This document shows positions 10,377-20,188 of a stretch of 64,000 bases of DNA, piece after piece. The translations under genes were made by a program, and so were the position numbers. The stretch is from Sternotherus odoratus (taxonomy: Eukaryota > Chordata > Testudines > Kinosternidae). The first letter of the stretch is position 1, and the number at the start of each line of letters is the position of its first letter. Under the pieces are notes generated by a model. It searched no databases and was not told the origin of the DNA. It was given only the letters and a program-made list of their open reading frames with translations. The stretch lies in contig JAVMKO010000001.1 in the NCBI GenBank assembly GCA_032164245.1, positions 62,602,892 to 62,666,891 on the forward strand, written 5' to 3'.

Positions 10377-12257
10377 CTACTCCTTGCTGCTAGAGACCTG
10401 GCAGCGCTTCCTCTCGCATAGCTGAGCCACATTTGTCTTGAGGGAGGAAGCAGTTGAGACCCTCAGTATGGCTTGAAGATGATCATCAGTAAGTCTGGAC
10501 CTGTACTTGGACTTATTGAAGTTCAAGGTGGAGAAGAGCTTTTCACACAAGTATGTGCTCCCAAAAAGGCACATGGTCTGCTTGAACATTCGGGAAAGCT
10601 CAGGGAAGCTGGGGGTCAATTCTCTCAAAAATTGCCCAAGCTTGTCTGCTTTTCCACTCACCTCCCTGAACTTGGCTTTGAGGTCAGAGTTGCACTGCAG
10701 GTCAATGAGCTCCATTTGAAGCACAGGAGGGGCATCTTGCACATCAAAGGAGAAGGGGTCCGCAAAAATTTGAAATGTGGCTCTGTGCGTCTTGAAGTCT
10801 GCAAATCTGTGATCAAATTCCTCCTGTAGCTTCAAAATGGCATCAACATACTTCTCACCACTGAATGGTGTGCCTGCATCCACGAGTGCCTTGCATGCTG
10901 GGAAATGGCAAAGGTTTGTCTGAGAGAGCTGGGCTTTCCATAACACAAGTTTTGTGGAGAATGCTCTCACGTAGTCATAGGCAGCACTGACGAGTTGCCC
11001 CTGGCCTTGTAACTTCTTGTTCAGTACATTAAGCTCATGTGTGATATCAACAAGAAAAGCTAAGTCCATGAGCCATTTGGGATCACTTAGCTCAGGAACA
11101 GCCACCCCATCCTTCTCCATGAAGGCTTTCACTTCTGGTCTCAACTCAAAAAATCTCTTCAAGGTGTTTCCCCTGCTGAGCCAACGTACCTCGGTGAAGT
11201 AGAGCACATCCCCATATTCTGACTCTATTTCCTCTAAAAAAGCACAGAACCTTCGGTGCTTTAAGCCCCTGGATCTGATTTGGTTGATGCATTTCACAAC
11301 AACAGACATCACATTGTCAAACTTCAGGCATTTGCTGCAAAGGGCCTGCTGATGGATAATGCAGTGCAGAGCAATTGCCTCCTCTACACCCTCCTCTTCC
11401 AGTTTTTTTTGAACAAGGGCCACCAGTCCATTTTTCCTCCCTGTCATTGATGGCGCTCCATCGGTTGTTATTCCAACAAACCTCTTCCATGGCAAACCGG
11501 CATTCTCAATGGCATCACACAGCTGGTGAAATATCTCCTGAGCAGTGGTCTGGCCATGCATTGGAAGTACTGTGAGCAACTCCTCTATCACTTCAAAATT
11601 GTCATCAATACCACGGACATACATTGCGAGCTGGGCAGTGTCTCTGATGTCTGTGGTCTCATCAAGAGCGACTGAGTATACACTGAAATATTTGGCTTTC
11701 TCACACAGTTGATCATAAATGTTACTTGACAGGTCAGAAATGCGCTCTGCTACGGTGTTGGCAGAAAGGCTGATGTTGCTAAACTGACCTTTCTTTTCCG
11801 GACAGACTATACTTGCAGCCTGTAATATGCACTTTTTGATGAATTCACCTTCTGTGAATGGCTTTCCCGCCTTAGCAATCATCTCACTAACCACGTAGCT
11901 AGCTTCGACTGCTGCATTATTCTCTTTGGTTGCTTTCTTGAAGAAATCTTGTTGCCTCAGTAGACATGTTTTAAGATTTGCAACCCGGTTGGCTCTCTCA
12001 TCTCCCTGGTATTTTGCATACTCCTCAGCATGTCTAGTTGTGTAATGACGTTTCAAATTGTATTCCTTGTGCACCGCAACTTTCTCTGTGCAAATAAGAC
12101 ATGTCGGGGTGCCCCTGTGCTCAACAAAGAAATATTGCATCTCCCACTTTTCCTGGAATTGTCTGTGCTCATCATCAACCTTTCTCTTCACTGCAGGCTT
12201 TGAAAAAGACATGTTTGGGGCTATGGAATATGTTTTAATTCCACTTGGTGTCAGCAC
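10377..12257 (-). CDS. hAT-superfamily transposase (Charlie/GTF2IRD2-like), intact
   Basis: This 626-codon frame has no interruption. Residues 53-76 form a BED-type zinc finger (C53-x2-C56, then H71-x4-H76). The RNase H-like catalytic core follows: D199 in VALDETTD, D266 in GITTDGAPS, the hAT C-x2-H motif at C299-H302 (LHCIIH) and the RW pair at 358-359 (TEVRWLSRG). The C-terminal hAT dimerisation region (about 565-605) carries the likely catalytic E572 in CEKLFSTLN. The protein would bind the element's ends and cut and paste it in the nucleus. It resembles the transposase-derived half of mammalian GTF2IRD2 and related ZBED-type genes. Translation may start at M16 (MSFSKPAVKRK, base 12212) rather than M1, since family members commonly begin near there. 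A minus-strand AATAAA lies about 50 bases past the stop (10323-10328). All expected catalytic residues are present. Confidence 0.95.
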   Translation of the reverse strand: MLTPSGIKTYSIAPNMSFSKPAVKRKVDDEHRQFQEKWEMQYFFVEHRGTPTCLICTEKVAVHKEYNLKRHYTTRHAEEYAKYQGDERANRVANLKTCLLRQQDFFKKATKENNAAVEASYVVSEMIAKAGKPFTEGEFIKKCILQAASIVCPEKKGQFSNISLSANTVAERISDLSSNIYDQLCEKAKYFSVYSVALDETTDIRDTAQLAMYVRGIDDNFEVIEELLTVLPMHGQTTAQEIFHQLCDAIENAGLPWKRFVGITTDGAPSMTGRKNGLVALVQKKLEEEGVEEAIALHCIIHQQALCSKCLKFDNVMSVVVKCINQIRSRGLKHRRFCAFLEEIESEYGDVLYFTEVRWLSRGNTLKRFFELRPEVKAFMEKDGVAVPELSDPKWLMDLAFLVDITHELNVLNKKLQGQGQLVSAAYDYVRAFSTKLVLWKAQLSQTNLCHFPACKALVDAGTPFSGEKYVDAILKLQEEFDHRFADFKTHRATFQIFADPFSFDVQDAPPVLQMELIDLQCNSDLKAKFREVSGKADKLGQFLRELTPSFPELSRMFKQTMCLFGSTYLCEKLFSTLNFNKSKYRSRLTDDHLQAILRVSTASSLKTNVAQLCERKRCQVSSSKE

Positions 12258-12872
12258 CAGTGGCAGGTTTCAAATCCATGAATGGCCCAGGAGGAGTGAG
12301 GGGCTCTAGCTGTGAAGTTGCCGGCCCCTGTTCAGAACAAATGGGTTCTGTGTGCATCAGAACGACCTTGCTCCTGCCCCAAGCAGATCCTAGAGCGGAG
12401 ACCAGCATCTCAAATGCCTGCACTCTGCACCTGGGCAGCCTGGGGGATTCCAATCCTTCTCCAGCGCTTCTATGCAAGCCATTACACTTGGTTTCTTTAA
12501 TGCTCTTCGATTCCTGCCTGGTGCACTAGCCAGGCTGATTTAGGCTAGAGCACAGTGTACAGGGCATGAGCACTGCCTGCTCTTGACTGAAGCAGCAGGG
12601 ACCTGACCCAGCCCTGTGCCCATGGCGATGCATGTTCTCCCCCATGCAGACAGCTGCTCCCCAGGAGAACAAGGGCACCTAAACCCACACCGGCAAATTC
12701 CCTTTATCTCAAAGCTGTTGCAGCCAATACAGGGAATTCTTTATCTGTTAAGATGAGGTCTAATAGAGACTGACCACAGCACTGGATGTATGATAACTTA
12801 GGTACAAGTGATTTTGAGCTATGTGCAGTCCAAATAAAGTCTAGAGCAGTAATATAGGGGGGGAAAAAACCC

Positions 12873-13150
12873 CTCTGTTTCAGTTTGTTTCTCTGCTTGC
12901 AGGAAGCCCGGTCGATGTCCTGCCTCCCGCCCCCCCCCCTCCTCCCCCGCTCCCGAGCAGCAACGCTGCTGTAACTCTGTTTCAGTTTGTTTCTCTGCTT
13001 GCAGGAAGCCCGGTCGATGTCCTGCCTCCCGCCCCCCCACCCTCCCCCGCCCCCGCCCCCGCTCCCAAGCAGCAACGCTGCTGTAACTCTGTTTCAGTTT
13101 GTTTCTCTGCTTGCATGAAGCCCGGTCGATGTCCCGCCCCCCGCCCCCAA
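12873..13150. repeat. Three GC-rich tandem units in the hAT 5' region
   Basis: Units beginning CTCTGTTTCAGTTTGTTTCT start at about 12873, 12975 and 13087 (periods of 102 and 112 bp). Each contains AAGCCCGGTCGATGTC followed by a C-rich tract of variable length, and the first two close with AGCAGCAACGCTGCTGTAA; the third is truncated. The location upstream of the transposase on the minus strand makes a promoter or transposase-binding array possible. The differing C-tracts suggest slippage between units. Confidence 0.85.
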
Positions 13151-13309
13151 GAGCCAACGTGATTGGTAGGTTCGTTCAAGTGCCATTCATATAAAACTCA
13201 CGGGCCGCACTAACATTAAACTTTCATATTAAGGTGGGGGGCCACAAAATATCATCTCGCGGGCCGCAATTGGCCCGCGGGCCGCGAGTTTGAGACCCCT
13301 GCCTTACAG

Positions 13310-13591
13310 GTTCAATGGGATGTTGCCCACTCATGCCAGTCCTCACACTAAGCACTTCTCTAAGGCACCTCTGACAGCTGCTTCTTTCTCTTATTACCCA
13401 CTGGCAACTAATGGCATTTTCGAAGTGGAGCGTAAAGGTGCCAGTGAAGAAAATGCTTCCTTGTCATCTGAAGAGAGGAGCAAACGGATAACACAGGGTG
13501 AGAATGGGAAGGCTGATGCAGGAACTAGTGGAGAGAGTAATAATGTTCTGCATTTTGTATTTCAAAACAGCTATTCCCTTTATAGTAAACT
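13310..13591. other. Unassigned intronic stretch
   Basis: The sequence immediately right of the hAT insertion. An open frame crosses it into the next repeat, but it begins inside the hAT terminal repeat and ends in C-rich satellite, so it is not a gene. Confidence 0.5.
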
Positions 13592-14320
13592 AGCGAAAAT
13601 ACGTGGCGTTGCTCGGGTCTGTCGGAGGTGGGGAGGGGGCAGAGAGCTGAGCGAGTGCGGGGTCCGTTGGAGGGGGGAGAGGGCAGAGAGCAAACCTGAC
13701 ACCCCCACCTCACCCCCCCAACCAAACCCAACACCCCCACCTCACTTACCCCTCGACCAACCCCGACTCACATTTTCACCCCCCACCCAAACCCAACACC
13801 CCCACGTCACCCCCTACCAACAGCCCCTGAACAACACCCACACCTCACCCCCCATAGACCAAACCTGACACACCCACCTCACTTTCCCCCCCAACCAAAC
13901 CCGACACCCCTACCTACCACCACAAACAAACCCGACACCCACACTTCACTTACCCATCGACCAACCCCGACCCCCCTCTGCACCCCCCCAAACAAACCCA
14001 ACACCCCCACCTTACCCCCCACCAAACCCAACACCCCCTGACCAACCCCAACACCCACCCCTCACCCCTCACCCACCCCGACACCTTCCCACCCCCCCAG
14101 ACCAAACCCAACACCCCCCGGCTCACTTACTCCCCGACCAAACCCAACACCCCCACCTCACCCCCCGACCAAACCCGACACCCCCACCACACCCCCCGAC
14201 CAGACCCAACACCCCTAACTCACTTACCCTCCAACCAAACCCAACTCGGGTCCGTCGGAGGTGGGGAGGGAGCAGAGAGCTGAGCGAGTGCGGGGTCCAT
14301 TGGAGGGGGGAGGGGGCAGA

Positions 14321-14350
<30 letters not shown>
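13592..14350. repeat. Interspersed repeat carrying a C-rich minisatellite
   Basis: The segment opens with ACTAGCGAAAATACGTGGCG and GTTGCTCGGGTC, matching the unit at 50377. A block near 13613-13681 (GAGCTGAGCGAGTGCGGGG) is repeated at about 14245-14315. Between the two lies about 550 bp of degenerate minisatellite with 30-40-bp units of the form CCAAACCCAACACCCCCACC. It ends in a (GT)n tract at about 14322-14351. The family is the same as the double copy at 49833-50763, where the minisatellite is absent, so the expansion is specific to this copy. Confidence 0.75.
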
Positions 14351-14351
<1 letters not shown>

Positions 14352-14777
14352 GTCCAGTAGGTTTCTCACATATTGACTTGAAATATAAAAAATCTTGTAA
14401 TTTACAATGAATGGGAAAATGTCTCTGAATGTCTCCATTACCACATGACTCTTATATCACTTGGTTATGCCAATAGTGAATTCAGCAGCAAGATTTTTCA
14501 ATAAGCAACTCCCAAAAGTAGTACTTTAAAATATTTTCTTTGGATAGTGACTGCATTACCTGTATCTTATCAGTATTTATACTACAGTAGCTACTAGGAA
14601 CCCCAATCACAGACGAAGGACCCACAGAACAAAAGGACAGCCTTGAGACAGGAGACAACAGATGGACAGACAGATAGATGGGAAGTACATGGAAACAATG
14701 AAACAATACTTGTCAGAATGATAAGCTGTGGTCACAGAACATCAGCAGCCTGATGGTTGACAAATATTTTGTAAGCA
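14352..14777. other. Unassigned intronic stretch
   Basis: Ordinary AT-rich intron; nothing recognised. Confidence 0.5.
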
Positions 14778-15070
14778 TCATGTGATAATGAGGGAGTTCA
14801 AGGAGCATAATGAGATAACTTTGTGAATGTTTACGGTTTTAGCCATATTGAGTTTGAGCTGAGAGTTAGATGTCAAAGGGCGGAGCCTTACAGAACCCCA
14901 CACAGAAAGTTGAACAGGGGACATGAGGAGGATCCTCTGGAGGACATACTTAAGGAGCAATCAGAGAAGTACAAAGAGAACCAGAAGAGGACAGATTCAT
15001 GAAAGCCATGGGAGGACAAAATTTCAAGAAGGAGAACATGATCGACTGTGTCAAAGTGGCTGACGTGTTA
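14778..15070 (-). pseudogene. L2-like LINE reverse transcriptase fragment
   Basis: Read on the minus strand, about 15060-14880 translates, with decay, to DTVDHVLLLEIL followed by GVLQGSAL. This matches the palm region of L2/CR1-type reverse transcriptases (usual forms: FDTVDH.LLL and GVPQGSVLGP). A following stretch, SQLKLNMAKT, matches a later region of the same protein, so the part between them, which should include the catalytic FADD box, has been deleted. It is an old, non-functional fragment. No ends or target duplication are visible. Confidence 0.65.
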
Positions 15071-15469
15071 AGGAGGATGAGGATGGAGTACTGGTTCTAA
15101 GCTAGGGACCATGAGAAACCTGACCCAGAACAGTTTGTTATAATACATTGTTACTCACATTGTCACCACAATCTTAAATTACACAAGCACATACTATTTT
15201 TTCCACAAGACCCCACCACTTTTTGAGCATAGGCTGGATAGTGCTCACTTAACAAGCAGCTATTCAATATTTTGTTTTATCCTCATCAATGTGTGGTTCT
15301 TATTTACAACACACCATCCAAACCTTACACCGAAAACAAAATTATTATTTCTTCTTGGGCTTTCCTATGGTGCTCTCACTGTAGTTTTTAAGTGCTTCCC
15401 AAGCAGTAACTGAGTTATGCTGACAACATGCCTGTGAGACAAGGTGGTGTTATTATCTCTGTAGAGAGC
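15071..15469. other. Unassigned intronic stretch
   Basis: AT-rich intron with no recognised element. Confidence 0.5.
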
Positions 15470-16090
15470 TGGGGTGGCCTCCCTCCAAACCAAAGGGTAA
15501 AGAGCCACTCTCTCAGCCTGAGTGGGCAGGGCCAGGCCAACATACTTCACCCCCCACCACTCCCCAAGAAGGAAAAGCGTAGAACAGGAAGTATCAAAGG
15601 CGGGGCCCTTAGCCCATTAGAGCAGCACTAGGGAGGGAGACCGATCCAAACTGCTGGCGATTCACTGTAGACCTTGCTTCTGAACCAGGCCCGGGACTGA
15701 GGAGGGAAACCTGACCCAGAGGAAGGACTTGGGCTACCAGGACTGCAGCGATCTGAGCCAGAGTGAGCTGGAGCTACCAGGGCTACTGATGGCTGAATAT
15801 CCTGATGAGTTGGACTCACTTGAGAGACTGGGAAGGAAGTAGCCCAGGGGCAGAACTGGACAGTGCGGTGAGTTAGTATTTGGTCAGCGTGTTGCGGACG
15901 GATCCCTGCTGACCCAGTGGTGTGACCCTCTCCTCCCGCCACTCTCAGGGCCCTAAGCCCCACACTTTGGGGAGTTCTGTGGGCCTCCGGTGAGATTGGC
16001 TGGCACCAGGTGCAGTTGGTTCCAGAAGTGCCAGTGTGATCGCCATCACTGGGCACGGTCGGTCCCAGAAGTGAGGGGTTGGTCATGGAA
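15470..16090. mobile_element. Probable LTR-retrotransposon remnant
   Basis: A moderately GC-rich block holds leader-like sequence, for example GGCGGGGCCCTTAGCCCATT near 15600 and GTGTTGCGGACGGATCC near 15888. These recall the U5/leader regions of turtle LTR elements I recognise. I cannot place TG...CA ends or a target duplication, and no gag or pol motif survives. The 152-codon minus-strand frame across it has no family signature and is rejected as a gene. Confidence 0.4.
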
Positions 16091-16819
16091 GTGATAGATT
16101 TGTTACTTCTGTCCTGGGCACCCCCCTAGTGGTGGCCCTGGCTCTCACTATCTTTTGGTACCACATTCTGCTCCTGATAGCATAAGAAAATTGGAACTCA
16201 GAACACCCAAAAGAGAGATAAGTGGGCAAAAATGGAGAGGAAAGTAAATGATTAACTATACTCAAGCTACTGAGATGGCTCTTGTACACGGGTGTACTCT
16301 TCAATTTGCAAATCTCAGTGGTTGAATTATCATATACTTTGCTGACTGACTTGGGTATTTTGATCAATAATCACATACTTCACATGCTGAACATAAAAAA
16401 AACATTTACATTTACTGATCAAGCTGCATACTAAAGGAGATAATGTTAGAGATTGCTCCAAGATACTGTATGCAATATGTATAACAAACTAGAAACTTTT
16501 TAAGCTTGCTTACTTTTTAGTATAAAATTTATTTTCTTCATCCATCCTGATATTTTCATGGGCTAATGAAATAAACTCTTCCACTAGCACTTTTATGCGT
16601 TAAGAACAACATTTAATAATTTGATTTATCCATTGTAACTTTAAAAATATACAGCCAATAGGTAGCTGTATACATTCTGGCACAAATTTTCAACAGGAAA
16701 ATATCCAAATGCATCAATTTTTGTGCACAAAGGAATTTAGGCATTGCAGCACCGCACTCAGACACTCTGCTGCCCTGTAGAATTCATAGCTGTGATTTAA
16801 ATATGTAAATATGCACTTG
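16091..16819. other. Unassigned intronic stretch
   Basis: AT-rich intron; no named repeat seen. Confidence 0.5.
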
Positions 16820-17100
16820 AGCAGGGACTAGAACCTATATCTGCAATCTCCCAGAAGAATGCCTTGACCCCTGAGCTATAGAATCATTCTTGTATTCTTG
16901 CTGGACTAATGAATATTTAATTATTAATACAAAGTGGAATATCTTCCACAGGAGATATTGAGAGAGACCCATCATGGAATATTCATTAGCTGAGGTGTGG
17001 GGCACTCACTTGGGAGTTGGGACATCTGGGTTCAAGCCTTTGCTCCAAGTCAGCAGAGCAGGGATTCAAAATTGTGTCTCTCACATCCTGCAGATTATTG
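16820..17100. repeat. Inverted tRNA-like SINE heads
   Basis: Near 16826-16886 the minus strand reads as a tRNA-like sequence with a box A-like TAGCTCAGGGG and a box B-like GGTTCTAGTCCC. About 110 bp further on, the plus strand has a second tRNA-like head (16990-17040; TAGCTGAGG...GGGTTCAAGCC). A third box B-like match on the minus strand lies near 17055-17070. None has an intact acceptor stem, so these are SINE-derived pieces and not tRNA genes. The inverted arrangement around an AT-rich centre is unusual. Confidence 0.5.
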
Positions 17101-19966
17101 GGTATAGTGGGAGACACACATGACCTGCTCACATCCATCTATCTCTGGTGTGGGTTACACGTGGTGTGAGAACGCCTACCACATTGAGCTCTGCAACTGA
17201 GATAGGTGGTGGTGGGGGGGTACACCTGTATTGTGAATCCTACCACAATTTAGGCATGAACTGGGCACAGAGCAGTTCAGCAGCATCAGGACTTAAGTGG
17301 TTATGTGCATGCCCACCAGCAGAAAGTTGGACATCTAGTGGATTAGGTGGCAGCTAAAGCAGGAGTTTGGTGGATTTCAGTTGCGCTTAAATGTTGGACT
17401 TAGATGCCTAAAATGGCAGCCAGGTGCCTAAGTCTCTCTGTGGATCTAGCCCTGAACTCTCATATTTGTACTATCTGACATTCATACACCCATATTACTT
17501 TTGGCACATAAATGCAAGATTTTGTGTGCTCAAATGGATGTGCCCGCACATTTTGCAGAAAGATTAGTAGAGTACTGATGACAATTTAGGCTTCTAAATT
17601 CCTGCTAACTTTGCTCTGTACCATCCAGTGGGGATATGAAATGCAGCGTGCAGCTCAATCAGCAAAGTATTATGCAGCTTCATCACTGAAGAATGCAGTA
17701 AAACATAGAATTATGCTATTTTGTAGATCTACTCACCGAGTATTAAATTAATCAGCAAATCATGCAGGTAAAGTGGCAATAAAACCTAAACCACCAACTC
17801 ATCTAGCCCTTGATGTCTATATGATAATTGCATCAGTAAACAGAGTATCGGGGATCAAAATGGTCAAATCCTGAAGCTCTTAGCACTGTTTTATTCAGGC
17901 TTTTCTGAGGTAAAACTCCCTCTGAGATTAATGAGAGTTTTGGCCTAAGGACTGAGTCAAAAATGAGTAAACACTTCAGGATTTGGCCCAGTATGTAACT
18001 CAATCAGATGAGTACAGTGGTGACATACACCAGATTCTGTGTTACTGTGAAACAAAAGAAACATTTTAACATGTTACCTTGGAGTTTATCTCCCCCTATT
18101 TCAAAATGAAATGGAGAGCCACAAGTATGATGAACTACCCAAAAAATTACTAACTGTACAGAATTAACATGTATGAATCAGGAATAAAAAATAAGTCCTA
18201 AATACACTGATAAGTTGTTGTATAGTCTCCTCTCAATGCAATATATATACCTGGAAGATTATGCAATATATAATTAATATGCAATATGCATAATTATTAG
18301 AAGACTAAGGGTGAAATCTTGACCCCATTAAAGTCAACAGGGAGTTGCAATTGACTTCCGTGGGATCAGGGTTTCATTTTAAGGTTTTTATTAGACTCAG
18401 AAATCCATGTCAATTAATTTCACTGCCTGGAGAGGATTGTTTTAGCTTTAAAATCTTGTCTGTTTTTTAGAAAGATTTAAACATTGACACATTATCTTGG
18501 CATATTGAGATTACTTATTAAGAAATATATTCTGTTGCTCTTCATGTTGTGTGTACTTTACTTTCTAAATTGCCTCACTGAAATTAGTGGGATTACTTGA
18601 AGAGTAAGGTACTATGCAACCTAAGTAAAGGTGGCAGAATCTGGTCCTAAGACAAAGGTTAAACCAAACATCTAGGTTATCGTTTCCTTGACTGCTAAAA
18701 GAAAATAAAGTTATTTTTTTTTCTTACCTAAATAATGAATGTAGTTAAAAATCTTATTTTATATTTCTACTTTCCACACAGGTAGAGGAAAAAAACACCT
18801 TATCCTGAGTGTAACAAACCCAGTCTACTCTATTTCTCAGTGCATACTTTTGTCACTGTATTGGAAAGTGTTTCTTCTGCTGTTCAATTAGATCATTCAA
18901 GCAGGTACCTTTATATCTGCTTGGAAAAAATATATTTTAGCAAAGTTGCTGTTTGAAAGTTTGATGCAATTTGTCCAATTTGATTCTATTTCTGTAAATT
19001 AACTTTTGGGTTTTAGAGTAAAAAGGACAGGCTGTAGGTTGAAGCATGGGTGTTTGGACATTGACATGTTGTTACAGCTAGAAAGGAAGCTGGCAGATGG
19101 GACTCAAGATGTCCAGAAGACAGCAAATGTTTCACTGGAGAGGGGAGAGAGAAGTTGAGAAAGGGAATGTCAGAGAGCACAGATGAGGAAAGGAAGCAGT
19201 TGGGGGCAAGGACATAGGGAGATATTAGAGTGGCATAATAAGACAATATAATTTCTTAAACTGTATAAAATGTTTTAATTTGAGATTTTAAAAGAGATGG
19301 AGAAACACAGCAAAGCTGTGTCATGGAGCTGGAGCTGCAAAGGAGCAGTCTAATGCATGGAGAGTGGCAAGAATATGCGAGGAAACAGAGGAGTGAGAAG
19401 TAGGGAAAGAGAAAGAGAAAGGGATTATGAGAAAGGAAGAAAATTCCATGAAGGATTTTAAATGCAGAGAAGGCAATTTTGACGGATTCTGAATCGAATG
19501 TCCAGGCAGTTGTACATGCTTGAGGGTGGGAAGTAAAGTGAATTTTACTCTTTGTGTGTTTGAGAAGATATGCAGCAGATTCAGTGCTAATCTGAGCCTG
19601 GAGACATGATATCTGGAAGGCAAAAAAGAGGGAGTCACAAATATATGAGGAGAGGAGATAAGGAACATGGAAGAGTATTTCAGCAGAGGGGATGTCTGAC
19701 ATGTATGGGAATTTGCAGAGGAGGAAACAGATTTATTGAGAGAAGATGTACACTTGTTTTTGTAAATGGTATTTTCTACACAGATTACTAATAATTTTGG
19801 GTGTTTTACTTTTTTAAAAAATTAAACTTTGTGTAACATACTTCCAAGATTTCTGTCAGTGCTAACCTCGATTGCCATGTTGAGTGACCCAGCTTGGCTC
19901 ATCTCAAATACCCTCTGCACAACTTGTTGAAAAGTTTGAGGTGAAACTGTAGTAAAACCGTCTTAC
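17101..19966. other. PPFIA2 intron with ancient LINE scraps
   Basis: Mostly unassigned. Two short stretches (about 17890-17995, with GAGAGTTTTGGCCTAAGGAC and GGATTTGGCCCAG; and about 18308-18375, with AAAGTCAACAGGGAG) resemble 3' ends of ancient L3/CR1-type LINEs common in amniotes. Open frames between 19013 and 19702 on the minus strand have no recognisable domain. Confidence 0.45.
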
Positions 19967-20188
19967 CTCTCTAATATCTCTTTGATGTTTACTGTTCATT
20001 TCTTCTGTTTTAATTAGATCCTTCCTGGCGGTCTCTGCTTCCTGCTCTACCTCCCCCACTCGGGAAGATAGCGCAGCCAAACGTTCCTTCATTTGTGCCA
20101 TTTCATAATTTTGCTTTTCGAGCAGTTCCTGTAGTTCCACCACTTGACTGGCTTCATCATTTGAGTCTATAGAGCCATTTGATAGGCG
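19967..20188 (-). CDS. PPFIA2: Liprin-alpha-2 coding exon (coiled coil)
   Basis: This 222-bp exon encodes 74 residues, beginning RLSNGSIDSNDEASQVVELQ and ending NSKHQRDIRE. The acceptor is CCTGCAG|CGC and the donor GAGAG|GTAAGA on the minus strand; both borders are phase 0. The opening RLSNGSIDS is the segment that separates liprin-alpha-2 from alpha-1 (which has a different RSSNGS-type sequence), so the paralogue call rests chiefly on this exon. The remainder (ELLEKQNYEMAQMKERLAAL and onward) is continuous coiled coil. It joins ...GQKVHEK from the exon at 40831-40947. A longer frame beyond the donor is intronic read-through. Confidence 0.95.

Larger units (their letters stand above)
10021..13301 (-). 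mobile_element. Complete hAT transposon with exact TIRs and 8-bp target duplication
   Basis: The left end, CAGGGGTCTCAAACTC (10021-10036), is the exact reverse complement of the right end, GAGTTTGAGACCCCTG (13286-13301). The element is bracketed by the identical 8-bp duplication CCTTACAG (10013-10020 and 13302-13309), the hallmark length for hAT insertions. Subterminal regions carry repeated GGCCGC/GCGGGCC motifs (about 10050-10085 and 13200-13285), plausible transposase-binding sites. Inside is one uninterrupted transposase frame on the minus strand. Its non-coding 5' part (12258-13285) includes three GC-rich tandem units. At 3281 bp with intact ends, target duplication and coding region, it has every visible part of an autonomous element. 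Exact ends and duplication suggest recent insertion, but activity itself cannot be read from sequence. Confidence 0.96.

Noticed and set aside
13290..13868. 192-codon plus-strand open frame
   Set aside because: It begins inside the hAT terminal repeat, crosses an interspersed repeat and ends in C-rich minisatellite. No family signature.
15628..16086. 152-codon minus-strand frame
   Set aside because: No recognisable domain, and it overlaps a probable LTR remnant. Treated as chance.
19256..19702. 148- and 115-codon minus-strand frames, considered as a possible membrane protein or LINE relic
   Set aside because: Hydrophobic composition comes from the purine-rich plus strand. No motif, no splice context, no clear LINE match.
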